From the NCBI RefSeq assembly GCF_014203225.1, contig NZ_JACHIO010000015.1:1-64000 (forward strand): a stretch of 64,000 nucleotides of DNA, written 5' to 3'. The translations under genes and the position numbers were made by a program. Shown here one piece after another: positions 18,448-31,289 of this stretch. The stretch comes from Granulicella mallensis (GTDB taxonomy: Bacteria; Acidobacteriota; Terriglobia; Terriglobales; Acidobacteriaceae). A model generated the notes under the pieces. That model was not told the origin of the DNA and made no database searches. It saw only the letters and a program-made list of their open reading frames with translations. The first letter of the stretch is position 1, and each line of letters begins with the position of its first letter.

Positions 18448-18595
18448 TGTCATCTCGACCGGAGCATGATGGTTTTATCGTCATGCGGAGTGGAGAGACC
18501 TGCAGTTTGCTCGCATAGACGATGGTGCCGGTACGAACAACCTGCAGGTCTCTCCACTGCGGCGGCAAAGAGCGCCGCGTTCGGTCGAGATGACA
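18448..18595 (+). repeat. 148-bp palindromic repeat element
   Basis: Nested inverted repeats fill the 301-base gap between ndh and ilvE. The outer arms are TGTCATCTCGACCG (18448-18461) and CGGTCGAGATGACA (18582-18595). The inner 17-bp arms start at 18489 (AGTGGAGAGACCTGCAG) and 18542 (its exact complement). The outer arm recurs alone at 43813-43826. No gene is visible in this gap. Confidence 0.85.
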
Positions 18596-18654
18596 GGGGA
18601 TGGGTGGGATCGAAGAGGTGCATGGGGGGACTCAACCTACCTGTTTCAGGCAAG

Positions 18655-18684
18655 GGAAAAGGGCAGCCGCATTGGGCTGCCCTT
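18655..18684 (-). terminator. Terminator of ilvE
   Basis: On the minus strand AAGGGCAGCC pairs with GGCTGCCCTT around a six-base loop and is followed by TTCCC after TT. It lies 21 bases past the ilvE stop codon. Confidence 0.75.
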
Positions 18685-18704
18685 CGTGTATTGCGTTCGC
18701 GAGA

Positions 18705-19640
18705 CTAAGCTACAACGGCCTCGCGGACCTTTACCGGCGTCAGCCAGTTATAGCGATCCGGCGCAAGTCCGTTCACCACATCGAAGAACGCCTTGTGCAG
18801 CGCGCTGGTGATGGGGCCCATCTTGCCGTCGCCGACCATGATGCGATCGACAGAGCGCAGATGCGTCACTTCCGCAGCGGTGCCGGTGAAGAAGGCCTCA
18901 TCGCAGATGTAAAGCAGCTCGCGCGGCAGGGCTTGCTCGACGACGGGAATGCCCAGTTGGCGTGCCAGCACCAGGATCGAGTCGCGCGTGATGCCGTTCA
19001 GCACCGAGTTCGCCAGCGGTGTCGTATACAGCGTTCCGTCGCGCACGATAAAGAGATTCTCGCCCGAACCTTCCGAGAGATAGCCGTTCACATCGAGGGC
19101 GATGCCCTCCGAATAACCGTTGATATCGGCTTCCATACGAATGAGCTGCGAGTTCATATAGTTTGCGCCGGCCTTCGCGAGTGAGGGCATCGTGTTGGGC
19201 GCCAGACGGTTCCAGCTCGAGATGCAGACATCCGCGCCGCCGTCACCGGGAACGTACTTGCCCCAGGGGAAGTTCGCGATGTAAACCTCAACCGGCGACT
19301 TTAGCGGGTTGACGCCGATCTCGCCGTAGCCACGAAATGCAATGGGCCGAACGTAGCACGGAGCTACACCATTAGCCTCGACGACCTCGATCACCGCGCT
19401 GTTCAACTGCTCGACATCGTAGGGAAGGGGCATGCGATAGATCTTGGCGGAGTTGATAAGCCGCTTCATGTGTTCGTGCAGGCGAAAGATGCTGGCGCCG
19501 TCAGGCTGCGTGTAACAGCGAATGCCCTCAAATACAGACGAGCCGTAGTGGATCACGTGGCTCATCACGTGAATGTTGGCCTTCTCCCAGGGGATCAGTT
19601 GGCCGTTGTGCCAGATGTTTGTGGTCGTTTCGAGCGGCAT
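18705..19640 (-). CDS. ilvE: Branched-chain amino acid aminotransferase
   Basis: Encodes 311 residues. Class IV PLP aminotransferase doing the last step of leucine, isoleucine and valine synthesis. The PLP lysine is Lys156 in LAKAGANYMNSQ, followed by the signature GYLSEGSGENLFIV and TPLANSVLNGITRDSI. The N-terminal VIHYGSSVFEGIRCY block fits IlvE rather than D-amino acid transaminase. AAAGGAGT precedes ATG. Alone in its orientation, with its own terminator. Confidence 0.95.
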   Translation of the reverse strand: MPLETTTNIWHNGQLIPWEKANIHVMSHVIHYGSSVFEGIRCYTQPDGASIFRLHEHMKRLINSAKIYRMPLPYDVEQLNSAVIEVVEANGVAPCYVRPIAFRGYGEIGVNPLKSPVEVYIANFPWGKYVPGDGGADVCISSWNRLAPNTMPSLAKAGANYMNSQLIRMEADINGYSEGIALDVNGYLSEGSGENLFIVRDGTLYTTPLANSVLNGITRDSILVLARQLGIPVVEQALPRELLYICDEAFFTGTAAEVTHLRSVDRIMVGDGKMGPITSALHKAFFDVVNGLAPDRYNWLTPVKVREAVVA

Positions 19641-19842
19641 AGCATCAAACTCCTTTGATGGAGGAGTGCTTCAGCAATCTCCTCCGCGTTTCACCACTAT
19701 TGTAGAGGGGAACTTGGAGAGTGGGCATCGTCCGGCTGATATAAGCGAAAACTGTTGTTGCAATTGCCCCCCTTCTTTTCCTGGCGGAATTTGCTGGAGG
19801 GCATTCTTCAGAGCCTTTTGGGCGTGCTATATACTTTCGGCC

Positions 19843-21108
19843 ATGTCCGCAGAGATTCCTTCGCAAGAGACGCTTGTGCCTCGTAATGTCCTGGGTGTGT
19901 GGTGGATCTTTTGTGTTATCGCCAGCTTGCTCTGGGTGATCTGCGCGATAGCCCATCGGCACGGCTATGATCCGCTGGCAAAGCCGCTTCTGGATTCGCC
20001 CCTTACGGATATTACGGTGTATGCCCAGCGATTCGAGTTATACCGAACCCCTGCGTTCTTTGCGAAATCCTCTGATCCTAAGGTATCGACCTTTGCCTAT
20101 CCGCCGGCGGCAGCGCTGATTTATTACTTCTTTTATAAAATCATCCCGCATTCGAGATATCTCTATGTGGGGCTTTCAGCGCTTGTAAGTCTTGTGACGA
20201 TTGGCAGCCTTTGGCTGTTGGGTGTACGGTTTCTGCGATCTCCTTTCAGAAGTGGCCTCTTTGTCGCGACGTCGTTGCTCTTCAGCTTTCCCTTTTTATT
20301 TCTTATGCAGCGCGGCAATATCGAACTTATCGTCTGGATCGTTATTGCCATCGGCATACTGGCCTACTTTCGAGGCGCACTCTATCTTGCTGCTGTGCTG
20401 TTTGGAATCGCCGCATCCGTCAAACTGTATCCAGTCCTTCTGCTGGGGTTGTTTCTGTCGCGACGGAAGGCCTACGGCCCGTTCTTTGCCGGACTTGCAT
20501 CCTGTACCGTGGTGACGCTATTCGCGCTCTGGTTTTCCGGCCCATCCATCGGGTATGCAGCGGATGGCTTTGCCGCTGGCGTCGCAGGGTTCCAGGGGGG
20601 CTATGTCAAACAAATTCGTTTCACAGAGATAGGGTTTGATCACTCTCTCTTTTCTCCTTTAAAGTTGCTGGCCATCCAGCACAACATGTCCCTAGCCAGC
20701 TTGACGCGTCCCTACTACCTGATCGCCGGTCTGTTCATGGCGATTGCGTTTTTTCTGAGAGTACGCAAGCTGCCGTCGATCAACCAACTTGTGTTTCTTG
20801 TGACTGCGATGATCCTGTTTCCGCCTGTCTCCTACGAATACACGCTCGTTCACCTGTACCTGCCCCTGTTGCTTCTGCTAGCTACGTTTGTTGGCTATCG
20901 GAGTGAGTCTGGTCCTCCTGTTTCATCTATTGTCCTGGGTGCGCTTGTCTGCATGCTCATTTTGCTTCTGCCCGTAGACTTGTTAGGAAAGTTGCCTGTC
21001 TTTCTGGCGGGTCAGCTTCAGGTTATTCCACTCTTGTTCCTATTGGGTTTTACCGTTGCCGCTCCATGGACCTCCGAGGCCGCAGCGGTAACGGCTGTGT
21101 CTTTGTGA
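19843..21108 (+). CDS. GT87-like membrane glycosyltransferase
   Basis: Encodes 421 residues from ATG 19843; the longer open frame from 19573 crosses the ilvE start and is not credible. About ten membrane helices. The motif RGNIELIVW followed by ASVKLYPVLLLGLF matches the GT-C family GT87 (DUF2029), which use polyprenyl-phosphate mannose or related lipid-linked sugars on the outer face of the membrane. Followed at about 110 bases by a surface acyltransferase, so both probably decorate an envelope glycan. The sugar and acceptor are unknown. Confidence 0.75.
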   Translation: MSAEIPSQETLVPRNVLGVWWIFCVIASLLWVICAIAHRHGYDPLAKPLLDSPLTDITVYAQRFELYRTPAFFAKSSDPKVSTFAYPPAAALIYYFFYKIIPHSRYLYVGLSALVSLVTIGSLWLLGVRFLRSPFRSGLFVATSLLFSFPFLFLMQRGNIELIVWIVIAIGILAYFRGALYLAAVLFGIAASVKLYPVLLLGLFLSRRKAYGPFFAGLASCTVVTLFALWFSGPSIGYAADGFAAGVAGFQGGYVKQIRFTEIGFDHSLFSPLKLLAIQHNMSLASLTRPYYLIAGLFMAIAFFLRVRKLPSINQLVFLVTAMILFPPVSYEYTLVHLYLPLLLLLATFVGYRSESGPPVSSIVLGALVCMLILLLPVDLLGKLPVFLAGQLQVIPLLFLLGFTVAAPWTSEAAAVTAVSL

Positions 21109-21219
21109 CGAACACAGTGTGTCTCGCTTTTCCAGGCGAAGACTTTGAATTGTTCATGGCCGACAGCCGTACCCTCGGCCTGGCATAAACCAAGAAGACT
21201 CCGAAGGGGGTTCCTTAGC

Positions 21220-22443
21220 TTGCCGCATTCATTGCCGGTTTCTGGCAATACAGAACGCACGATACCCGAGAACCGAGCCTTCTACCCTGGGCTCGATGGC
21301 CTCCGCGCGATTGCCTTTCTGATGGTCTTCTGTTTTCACTACCTCCACATCGCATGGGGGTGGGCAGGCGTTAATATCTTTTTCGCTCTCTCCGGATTTT
21401 TGATCACAGGCATTCTCTTCGATACACGCGACAGCCCGCATCGCGCACGTAATTTTTACGTTCGGCGTACGCTAAGAATCTTTCCTCTTTACTACGGGAT
21501 CTTTGCTGTTTTGCTGCTGCTTTACCCACTGGTCCATTGGCAATGGACGTGGCTGTGGGTTCTTTGGCCTGCATACCTGGGGAATTTTGCCGGCTGGATT
21601 CACCCTTATCTTGAGGGCGATCCGTTGCAGCGGCTAGCGGACTTTCAGCTCTTTGCGGCTCGTCCGACTTTTTACACGCCTGTCTATCTCGGACATTTCT
21701 GGACCCTTTGTGTAGAGGAGCAGTTTTATCTGATCTGGCCGTGGATCGTCTTCTGGGTTCGAGATCGGCGCAAGCTTCTCTGGATCTGCGCAGCTTCTAT
21801 TCCAATCTGTCTCCTGGCGAGAATCCTGGCGGAACATCTGCTTCCAGCTTGGCTTCTCCAGCACGAAGTCTTGAGCCATGCCACACCTTTCAGCATGGAT
21901 AATCTTCTGCTGGGCGGATTCCTGGCTCTTCTCCTTCGCGGGCCATATGCCACGGATTTACTGCGTCGGGCGCGCATTGCCTCATTGATAGCATTCACCG
22001 CTGTCTTGCTCTGTTTCGTCTTTACTCCGGCGCACCATTTTCGAGCGCATCCGTATCCTTACCCCGCGAGTCTGCACACCTGGTCTTTTAGCGTCATCGC
22101 AATTCTGTCGGGCCTGCTGATTCTGCTGGCGCTTCAGCCCGGTACATGGGTCTATCGTGTCTTCAACCTTGCTCCACTGCGCTGGATGGGACGCATTAGC
22201 TATGGCGCTTATGTATTTCACGATATTTTCCACATGCTCTATGTCTCTCTTGTTGACCGCTTTTGCGCCTATCTTGTCCTGCATCATGAACCTCTGAGTT
22301 CTGTGTTGTGGGCGCATCGCGATCGTGTCGTTGCGGTGGTTGCCCTGGCCGCAACCTTCCTGCTCGCCTGGCTAAGCTTCAGGTTCTACGAGTCGCTTTT
22401 TCTCAATCTCAAAGAGCGCTGGACGATTCGCGAAGGTGCATGA
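21220..22443 (+). CDS. Acyltransferase family 3 (OafA/YrhL-like) membrane protein
   Basis: About 407 residues. Integral-membrane acyltransferase that transfers acetyl or other acyl groups to extracellular polysaccharide. Signatures: YPGLDGLRAIAFLMVFCFHY with the likely catalytic His, GVNIFFALSGFLIT, FYVRRTLRIFPLYY and FWTLCVEEQFYLIWP. About ten membrane helices. I chose TTG 21220, with GAAGGGGG 9 bases upstream; another in-frame TTG at 21145 would extend it. No ATG in the right place. Context with the GT87 gene suggests glycan modification. Confidence 0.85.
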   Translation: MPHSLPVSGNTERTIPENRAFYPGLDGLRAIAFLMVFCFHYLHIAWGWAGVNIFFALSGFLITGILFDTRDSPHRARNFYVRRTLRIFPLYYGIFAVLLLLYPLVHWQWTWLWVLWPAYLGNFAGWIHPYLEGDPLQRLADFQLFAARPTFYTPVYLGHFWTLCVEEQFYLIWPWIVFWVRDRRKLLWICAASIPICLLARILAEHLLPAWLLQHEVLSHATPFSMDNLLLGGFLALLLRGPYATDLLRRARIASLIAFTAVLLCFVFTPAHHFRAHPYPYPASLHTWSFSVIAILSGLLILLALQPGTWVYRVFNLAPLRWMGRISYGAYVFHDIFHMLYVSLVDRFCAYLVLHHEPLSSVLWAHRDRVVAVVALAATFLLAWLSFRFYESLFLNLKERWTIREGA

Positions 22444-22533
22444 ACTCCTCTCTTTGGCTCGTGCGACGCGAGTATGCGTTCGCACGAGCAGACTCCCGAC
22501 CTGCGCATTGCCGACTCGTGAAAGAATTGCAGA

Positions 22534-23220
22534 GTGATCGTCCCGCATGCAGCTTCGCTCTCCCTCTTTGAAGGGTCGGCCTATGTCCGCTTTTCGCTGC
22601 TTGCTCTTAGCTCGATCTTCTTCCTTGTCGATCCGTTTGCTGCGCTGCCGACGTTTCTGGCCGTTACGGCCGATCAGGATGCCGCTAAACGTGCACGTAC
22701 TGCCCGCAAGGCTTCGCTGACTGCATTCGTGATCCTGACAGCGTTTGCGATTGCAGGCACGTACATCTTCCGCATCTTTGGGATTACACTCCCGGCGTTT
22801 GAGATCTCGGGCGGAATCATCCTTCTGCTGATCGGCCTCGACATGCTCGAAGCCAAGCGCTCACCTACGCAGGAGAGCCCGGGCGAAACCCAGGCTGCTT
22901 CCTCGAAAGACGATGTTGGCATCGTACCGCTGGGTATCCCGATGCTGGCCGGTCCTGGAGCCATCACCAGTGTGATGGTGCTGGTCGGCCAGGCGCAGAC
23001 GCACTGGCAGATGATTGCGATCTTTGGGGCGATCGCCATCACGGCGGCAATCTGCTATCTAGTGCTTGGCAGTGCGGATCGTGTGGCCAGAATGCTCGGG
23101 GATACAGGGATTCGCATCCTTGTTCGCATTATGGGTTTGCTACTGGTCGCGCTAGCCGTACAGTACTTCGTCAATGGTTTCGTTGATCTGGGCGTGTTGA
23201 CGAAACCCAGCAGTCTCTAA
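22534..23220 (+). CDS. MarC family integral membrane protein
   Basis: Encodes 228 residues with six predicted membrane helices. The opening FFLVDPFAALPTFLAVTAD, the segment FRIFGITLPAFEISGGIILLLIGLDML and PLGIPMLAGPGAITSVMVL are the two-repeat signature of MarC/YchE. The family has no firmly proven function; the link to multiple antibiotic resistance was withdrawn. Starts at GTG 22534 since no in-frame ATG lies near; the exact start is uncertain. Confidence 0.85.
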   Translation: MIVPHAASLSLFEGSAYVRFSLLALSSIFFLVDPFAALPTFLAVTADQDAAKRARTARKASLTAFVILTAFAIAGTYIFRIFGITLPAFEISGGIILLLIGLDMLEAKRSPTQESPGETQAASSKDDVGIVPLGIPMLAGPGAITSVMVLVGQAQTHWQMIAIFGAIAITAAICYLVLGSADRVARMLGDTGIRILVRIMGLLLVALAVQYFVNGFVDLGVLTKPSSL

Positions 23221-23241
23221 GCGATTCCAGCGAAGCCCTGT

Positions 23242-23784
23242 TCAGTGAACCAAGAGTGCCGAGGCTGCCAACAGCAGTCCGGCTATCCCCAGGCCTAGTC
23301 CAAGCATGAAATAGATCCTCTGCTTCGTCAGCAGGGTAATCGACGAGAGCACGACCGCAATCTGGAGCAAAGCTTCACCCAGATCGTAACGGCTTGCACG
23401 CCGCTCGGCGCGGTTTACTTCATGCTCAAGATCTTCGGCCTTCCTTTGTTCTTCAATGAGGTCGTCGGCCAGCTTCTCCATATGCGCCTTATAGCTGTTC
23501 AGCTTTTGCTGCACAGCAATACTGTTCGAGCTGGGCTGGAGAGACAACAGATCGGAGGTCATGCCGATCTGTCCCTGGCGAATCTTCTTGGCCTGGTACT
23601 CGTTCCACTGATCGGCCGCGCGTGACTGCAGGAGTACGGCTTCGGTATGTGTGCGATGGCCCAGAACTGTAACCATTGCGACCAATACTGCCAGAATACT
23701 GATGATCAAAGAGATATACCGCGTGTCTCCCTTGCTGGCTTCGTGCATTTCCTGGGTAAATTCGTGAATTTCAGTTGCTTCCAT
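23242..23784 (-). CDS. DUF4337 family membrane protein
   Basis: Encodes 180 residues. One membrane helix at residues 24-42, a central charged helical segment (about 95-130, coiled-coil-like) and two further helices near 138-153 and 157-178. The HTHTEAVLLQSRAADQWNEYQAKKIR stretch after the first helix matches the family DUF4337, common in Acidobacteriota and Proteobacteria and of unknown function. Convergent with the MarC gene (21 bases apart). Confidence 0.75.
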   Translation of the reverse strand: MEATEIHEFTQEMHEASKGDTRYISLIISILAVLVAMVTVLGHRTHTEAVLLQSRAADQWNEYQAKKIRQGQIGMTSDLLSLQPSSNSIAVQQKLNSYKAHMEKLADDLIEEQRKAEDLEHEVNRAERRASRYDLGEALLQIAVVLSSITLLTKQRIYFMLGLGLGIAGLLLAASALLVH

Positions 23785-24074
23785 GGATGGGACACCTGAT
23801 GCGGATTCTATCGGAGCCCTTGTTTGAGTGCGTGAGGGAGTTTTTTAGGCAGTTTGTTCGAATTCTAGTTAATCGCGTTTTCATTGGGGAAATGAGAGTT
23901 TTTGAAGGCTGCGAGTAGCAATAAAGACGAGAAATGCACAGCAGTCCACAGGAATCCACAGCGATCCGCCTTGCATGAGGCCTGGATCGTTGCTAATCTC
24001 AACAAGTCGCAGTTGTAACGCGATGGCAACAAAGAGGTAACGCAGTAGCAATAAAGAAAGTATCAACTTAGAGG

Positions 24075-24103
24075 TTGCGCAAAGTAGAAAGATGCGATAC
24101 ACT
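24075..24103 (+). promoter_or_regulatory. Candidate rRNA promoter P1
   Basis: TTGCGC (24075-24080), 17-base spacer, TACACT (24098-24103), with an A/T-rich block just upstream. Lies in the first copy of the 126-bp duplication. Confidence 0.5.
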
Positions 24104-24200
24104 GAATTGGTACTGAAGTAAGAGCTAAAGCCTTGCATCGAAGCCACTTAGAAGTATTGAGGGCAACAAGGTGGAAATAAAGAAAGTATGAACTTAGGGG

Positions 24201-24229
24201 TTGCGCAAAGCAAGAAGATGCGATACTCT
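24201..24229 (+). promoter_or_regulatory. Candidate rRNA promoter P2
   Basis: TTGCGC (24201-24206), 17-base spacer, TACTCT (24224-24229). Second copy of the duplicated promoter unit; its -10 box equals that of P3. Confidence 0.5.
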
Positions 24230-24545
24230 GGGTTGGTACGAGAATAAGAAGTAAAGCTTCGCGCCAGAGCCCATTTGAGGTGTTGACGGCAAGTCGGAGC
24301 GCAGTCCAAGCGTTTGATCGCGGTAGTAAGAGCTCAGTTGAGCCAGCCGACACAAACCCAAGCCACTGCAATTGATATATCCAGGAGCTTAGGCTCCGCG
24401 GCCCTTTGTTGGGTTGTGAAGATGTTTTTGAGAATTTGTGCTGTTTTTGGTTGACCTCCTCGCTATCTGGTCGCCCCGCTCTCCACGCCCTGACGGGTTC
24501 TGATGAGAAGAGCAAAAGGGTGAAAAGGAAAGTTGAGGGTAGAGG

Positions 24546-24574
24546 TTGACAAGCGAACGAAACTTTGATACTCT
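24546..24574 (+). promoter_or_regulatory. Candidate rRNA promoter P3
   Basis: Consensus -35 TTGACA (24546-24551), 17-base spacer, TACTCT (24569-24574), preceded by a purine-rich A-tract region (AAAAGGGTGAAAAGGAAAG). It is the best match to a housekeeping promoter in the leader and the one closest to 16S. Confidence 0.65.
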
Positions 24575-24738
24575 TAAAAAGTTCGCGCAAAACACTGCAG
24601 CGAGGCCGGTGAATAAAGAAACACTCCCGGTATCTCCCCAGTACAACACAGCGCAATCAAGTTCGAGGACACAAACCTGTGGCTTTGCCCAGAGTTGGTC
24701 CTTGATCCAAAACTGTCCGCTTAGGCGAGAACAGTCAG

Positions 24739-24750
24739 GATCTTTGACAA
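24739..24750 (+). promoter_or_regulatory. boxA-like element in the 16S leader
   Basis: GATCTTTGACAA resembles boxA of rRNA leaders (TGCTCTTTAACA) and lies between P3 and the 16S gene, the place where antitermination signals are expected. Confidence 0.5.
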
Positions 24751-24889
24751 CATAGTTGAACGTGCCAGTCGTGAGATGAAACGACCTTTGGTTGGGTCAT
24801 TCTCACTATATTATTACCTCCGCTCCTTTCGAGCGAGCGGAGCGCTCGAGCCTTCGGACCCCTGTCCTAGAAGGCAGAGCAAACCAAGA

Positions 24890-26722
<1,833 letters not shown>

Positions 26723-26799
26723 GGGCCTGTAGCTCAGTTGGCTAGAGCGCACCCCTGATAAGGGTGAGGTCGGTAGTTCGAGTCTACCCAGGCCCACCA
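26723..26799 (+). tRNA. tRNA-Ile (GAT anticodon)
   Basis: Seventy-seven bases with encoded CCA. Acceptor arms GGGCCTG and CAGGCCC pair perfectly, the anticodon GAT is at 26757-26759, and the T-arm GTTCGAGTC is standard. Position between 16S and 23S is classical. Confidence 0.97.
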
Positions 26800-26830
26800 T
26801 TTTCTATTCTTCGGTTATACTGAACGAAGT

Positions 26831-26906
26831 GGGGCTGTAGCTCAGTTGGGAGAGCGCCTGCTTTGCAAGCAGGATGTCATCGGTTCGATCCCGGTCAGCT
26901 CCACCA
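26831..26906 (+). tRNA. tRNA-Ala (TGC anticodon)
   Basis: Seventy-six bases with encoded CCA. Acceptor GGGGCTG pairs with CAGCTCC (one G-T pair), anticodon loop TTTGCAA holds TGC at 26864-26866, and the T-loop is GTTCGATCC. Follows tRNA-Ile after 31 bases. Confidence 0.97.
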
Positions 26907-27274
26907 AACTCTCTAAGGTTTTTATGAAGCAACCTGTTCGAGGTTGAGTTTCCGCTCATTGCGGATTCTGATCCTTGAGCATGTCTCAGGCGCGCTCCAG
27001 AGCGCGTAGCGTTGCAACACTTTGTTGCCGCAGACGATTTTTGACAACTGAATAGATTGGGTAAATATAACTACAAGGCTGAGCAGCTTTGGGTTATCGG
27101 TAGTCTCGATAACTTGAGCTGATTACAGTGTTGAGTGTCTTTAGAATATTTTTGGAACGGCGATGGAGATCCGCAAGTTGTGATCGAAGTTGACCGTTCA
27201 GGCGGACTAAACAACGTAGGTTTATTGGCTTACGGTCAGAGGTTTTCAATCTGATGCGTGTGAGTAAATTCTAT
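26907..27274 (+). other. tRNA-Ala-23S spacer with boxA and processing stem
   Basis: A 368-base spacer without a gene. CGATTTTTGACAAC (27035-27048) is a second boxA-like element. CAACTGAATAGATTG (27045-27059) is the exact complement of 30334-30348 beyond the 23S gene, and TATAACTACAA (27067-27077) has its complement near 30284. These would form the RNase III stalk of pre-23S RNA. Confidence 0.75.
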
Positions 27275-30223
<2,949 letters not shown>

Positions 30224-30333
30224 TAGAATTTACTCTGCGCAATGTTTAGTCACATTGTTCTAGAGAATATTCAACACAAGCTTTGTAGTTATAGAGATAT
30301 AACTAAGAAATACGTTTTTGGTAAATGTCTGCT

Positions 30334-30348
30334 CAATCTATTCAGTTG
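30334..30348 (+). other. 3' arm of the pre-23S processing stem
   Basis: CAATCTATTCAGTTG is the exact complement of 27045-27059, giving a 15-bp stem that brackets the whole 23S gene. It lies in the 160-base 23S-5S spacer. Confidence 0.7.
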
Positions 30349-30384
30349 TGAACGATCGCGCTGCGGCGCATCTTTCTAAAGTTT

Positions 30385-30500
<116 letters not shown>

Positions 30501-30510
30501 ATTATTTCTG

Positions 30511-30540
30511 GAAAGCCCACCCTTGTGGTGGGCTTTTCTG
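30511..30540 (+). terminator. Terminator of the rRNA operon
   Basis: AAAGCCCACC and GGTGGGCTTTT pair around a short CTTGT loop, with the T-run on the 3' side, 10 bases after 5S. Confidence 0.9.
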
Positions 30541-30568
30541 CGTTTGCACGTCGCATTACACTTGTTCC

Positions 30569-31183
30569 ATGTTTGTTTCGACGCTTCGCTCTTGTTTCTA
30601 CCTTCTTATTGCGGCTTTTCTGTGCGTTCTTGTTCTTCCCGCCTCTGCACAGCTTCCGCCGCCTGGTTACAACAGTCATTGGCGGACAGCTGACGGATCT
30701 GAAAAGCTTGTCCTTGAGTTTGGAGGCGGTTGGGATCTGGCTATGGGAGCAGCGCGCCAGTCTGAGACTCGCGGTTGGAATTACATGATGGGTGCCGGTT
30801 ATAACTTCAATCGCCACTTGGCATTGCTGGGCGAGTACGGCTTCAACCACCCCAGCCCAAGCTGTCGAACACAATTCCTATTTCGGGTAGCCTTCACATC
30901 TGGTCCGTCACGGCCGACCCAAAGTTCCAATACTTCGCGACGGATCGGGTTGGGGCCTACGTCATTGGCGGTGGAGGCTTCTATCGGACGAGCGACAACT
31001 CTGATGGAGACACCGGCGAGGCAAACGATGCCGGGGGAGTCAACTTCGGTACAGGCATAGCTTTGAAGGTGTCCGATAACAGCGACGCCAAGTTCTATGC
31101 GGAAGGCCCGTTATACATGGATCGATAACAAGCCCACCCCGCACACCACTTATATTCCGCTTACGATGGGGATTCGCTGGTAA
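30569..31183 (+). pseudogene. Outer-membrane beta-barrel protein gene, two frameshifts
   Basis: ATG 30569 opens a signal peptide (FYLLIAAFLCVLVLPASAQ) and a barrel-like N-terminus (EFGGGWDLAMGAA, GAGYNFNRHLALLGEYGFNH). After about 30855 the meaningful reading moves to another frame (HIWSVTADPKFQYF, GAYVIGGGGFYR, NFGTGIALKVSD), then near 31101 back to the first (YTWIDNKPTPHTTYIPLTMGIRW, stop 31181). The last residues are typical of barrel proteins, which end in an aromatic. About 205 residues if repaired. Either a decaying gene or two sequencing errors. Unlikely to be expressed as a full protein. Confidence 0.75.
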
Positions 31184-31289
31184 CGGTGGCGGGTTCTACC
31201 TGTGGCTTGATTACAATCAGGGGCTATGGGTAATTCTCCAATTCTTGTAACGCGATGGGGATTCGTGCGTGCCGTCTTCTCCCGGAGAA

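Larger units (their letters stand above)
24051..24302 (+). repeat. 126-bp tandem duplication carrying promoter-like sequences
   Basis: Two degenerate copies start with ATAAAGAAAGTAT at 24051 and 24177. Each carries TTGCGC, 17 bases, then TACACT or TACTCT. The 1.1-kb stretch 23785-24889 between the DUF4337 gene and 16S rRNA holds no credible protein gene; it appears to be the rRNA promoter and leader region. Confidence 0.75.

Noticed and set aside
24063-24656. 197-residue minus-strand open frame before 16S
   Set aside because: It runs through the promoter duplication, has repeated low-quality protein sequence, no family resemblance and no ribosome-binding site.
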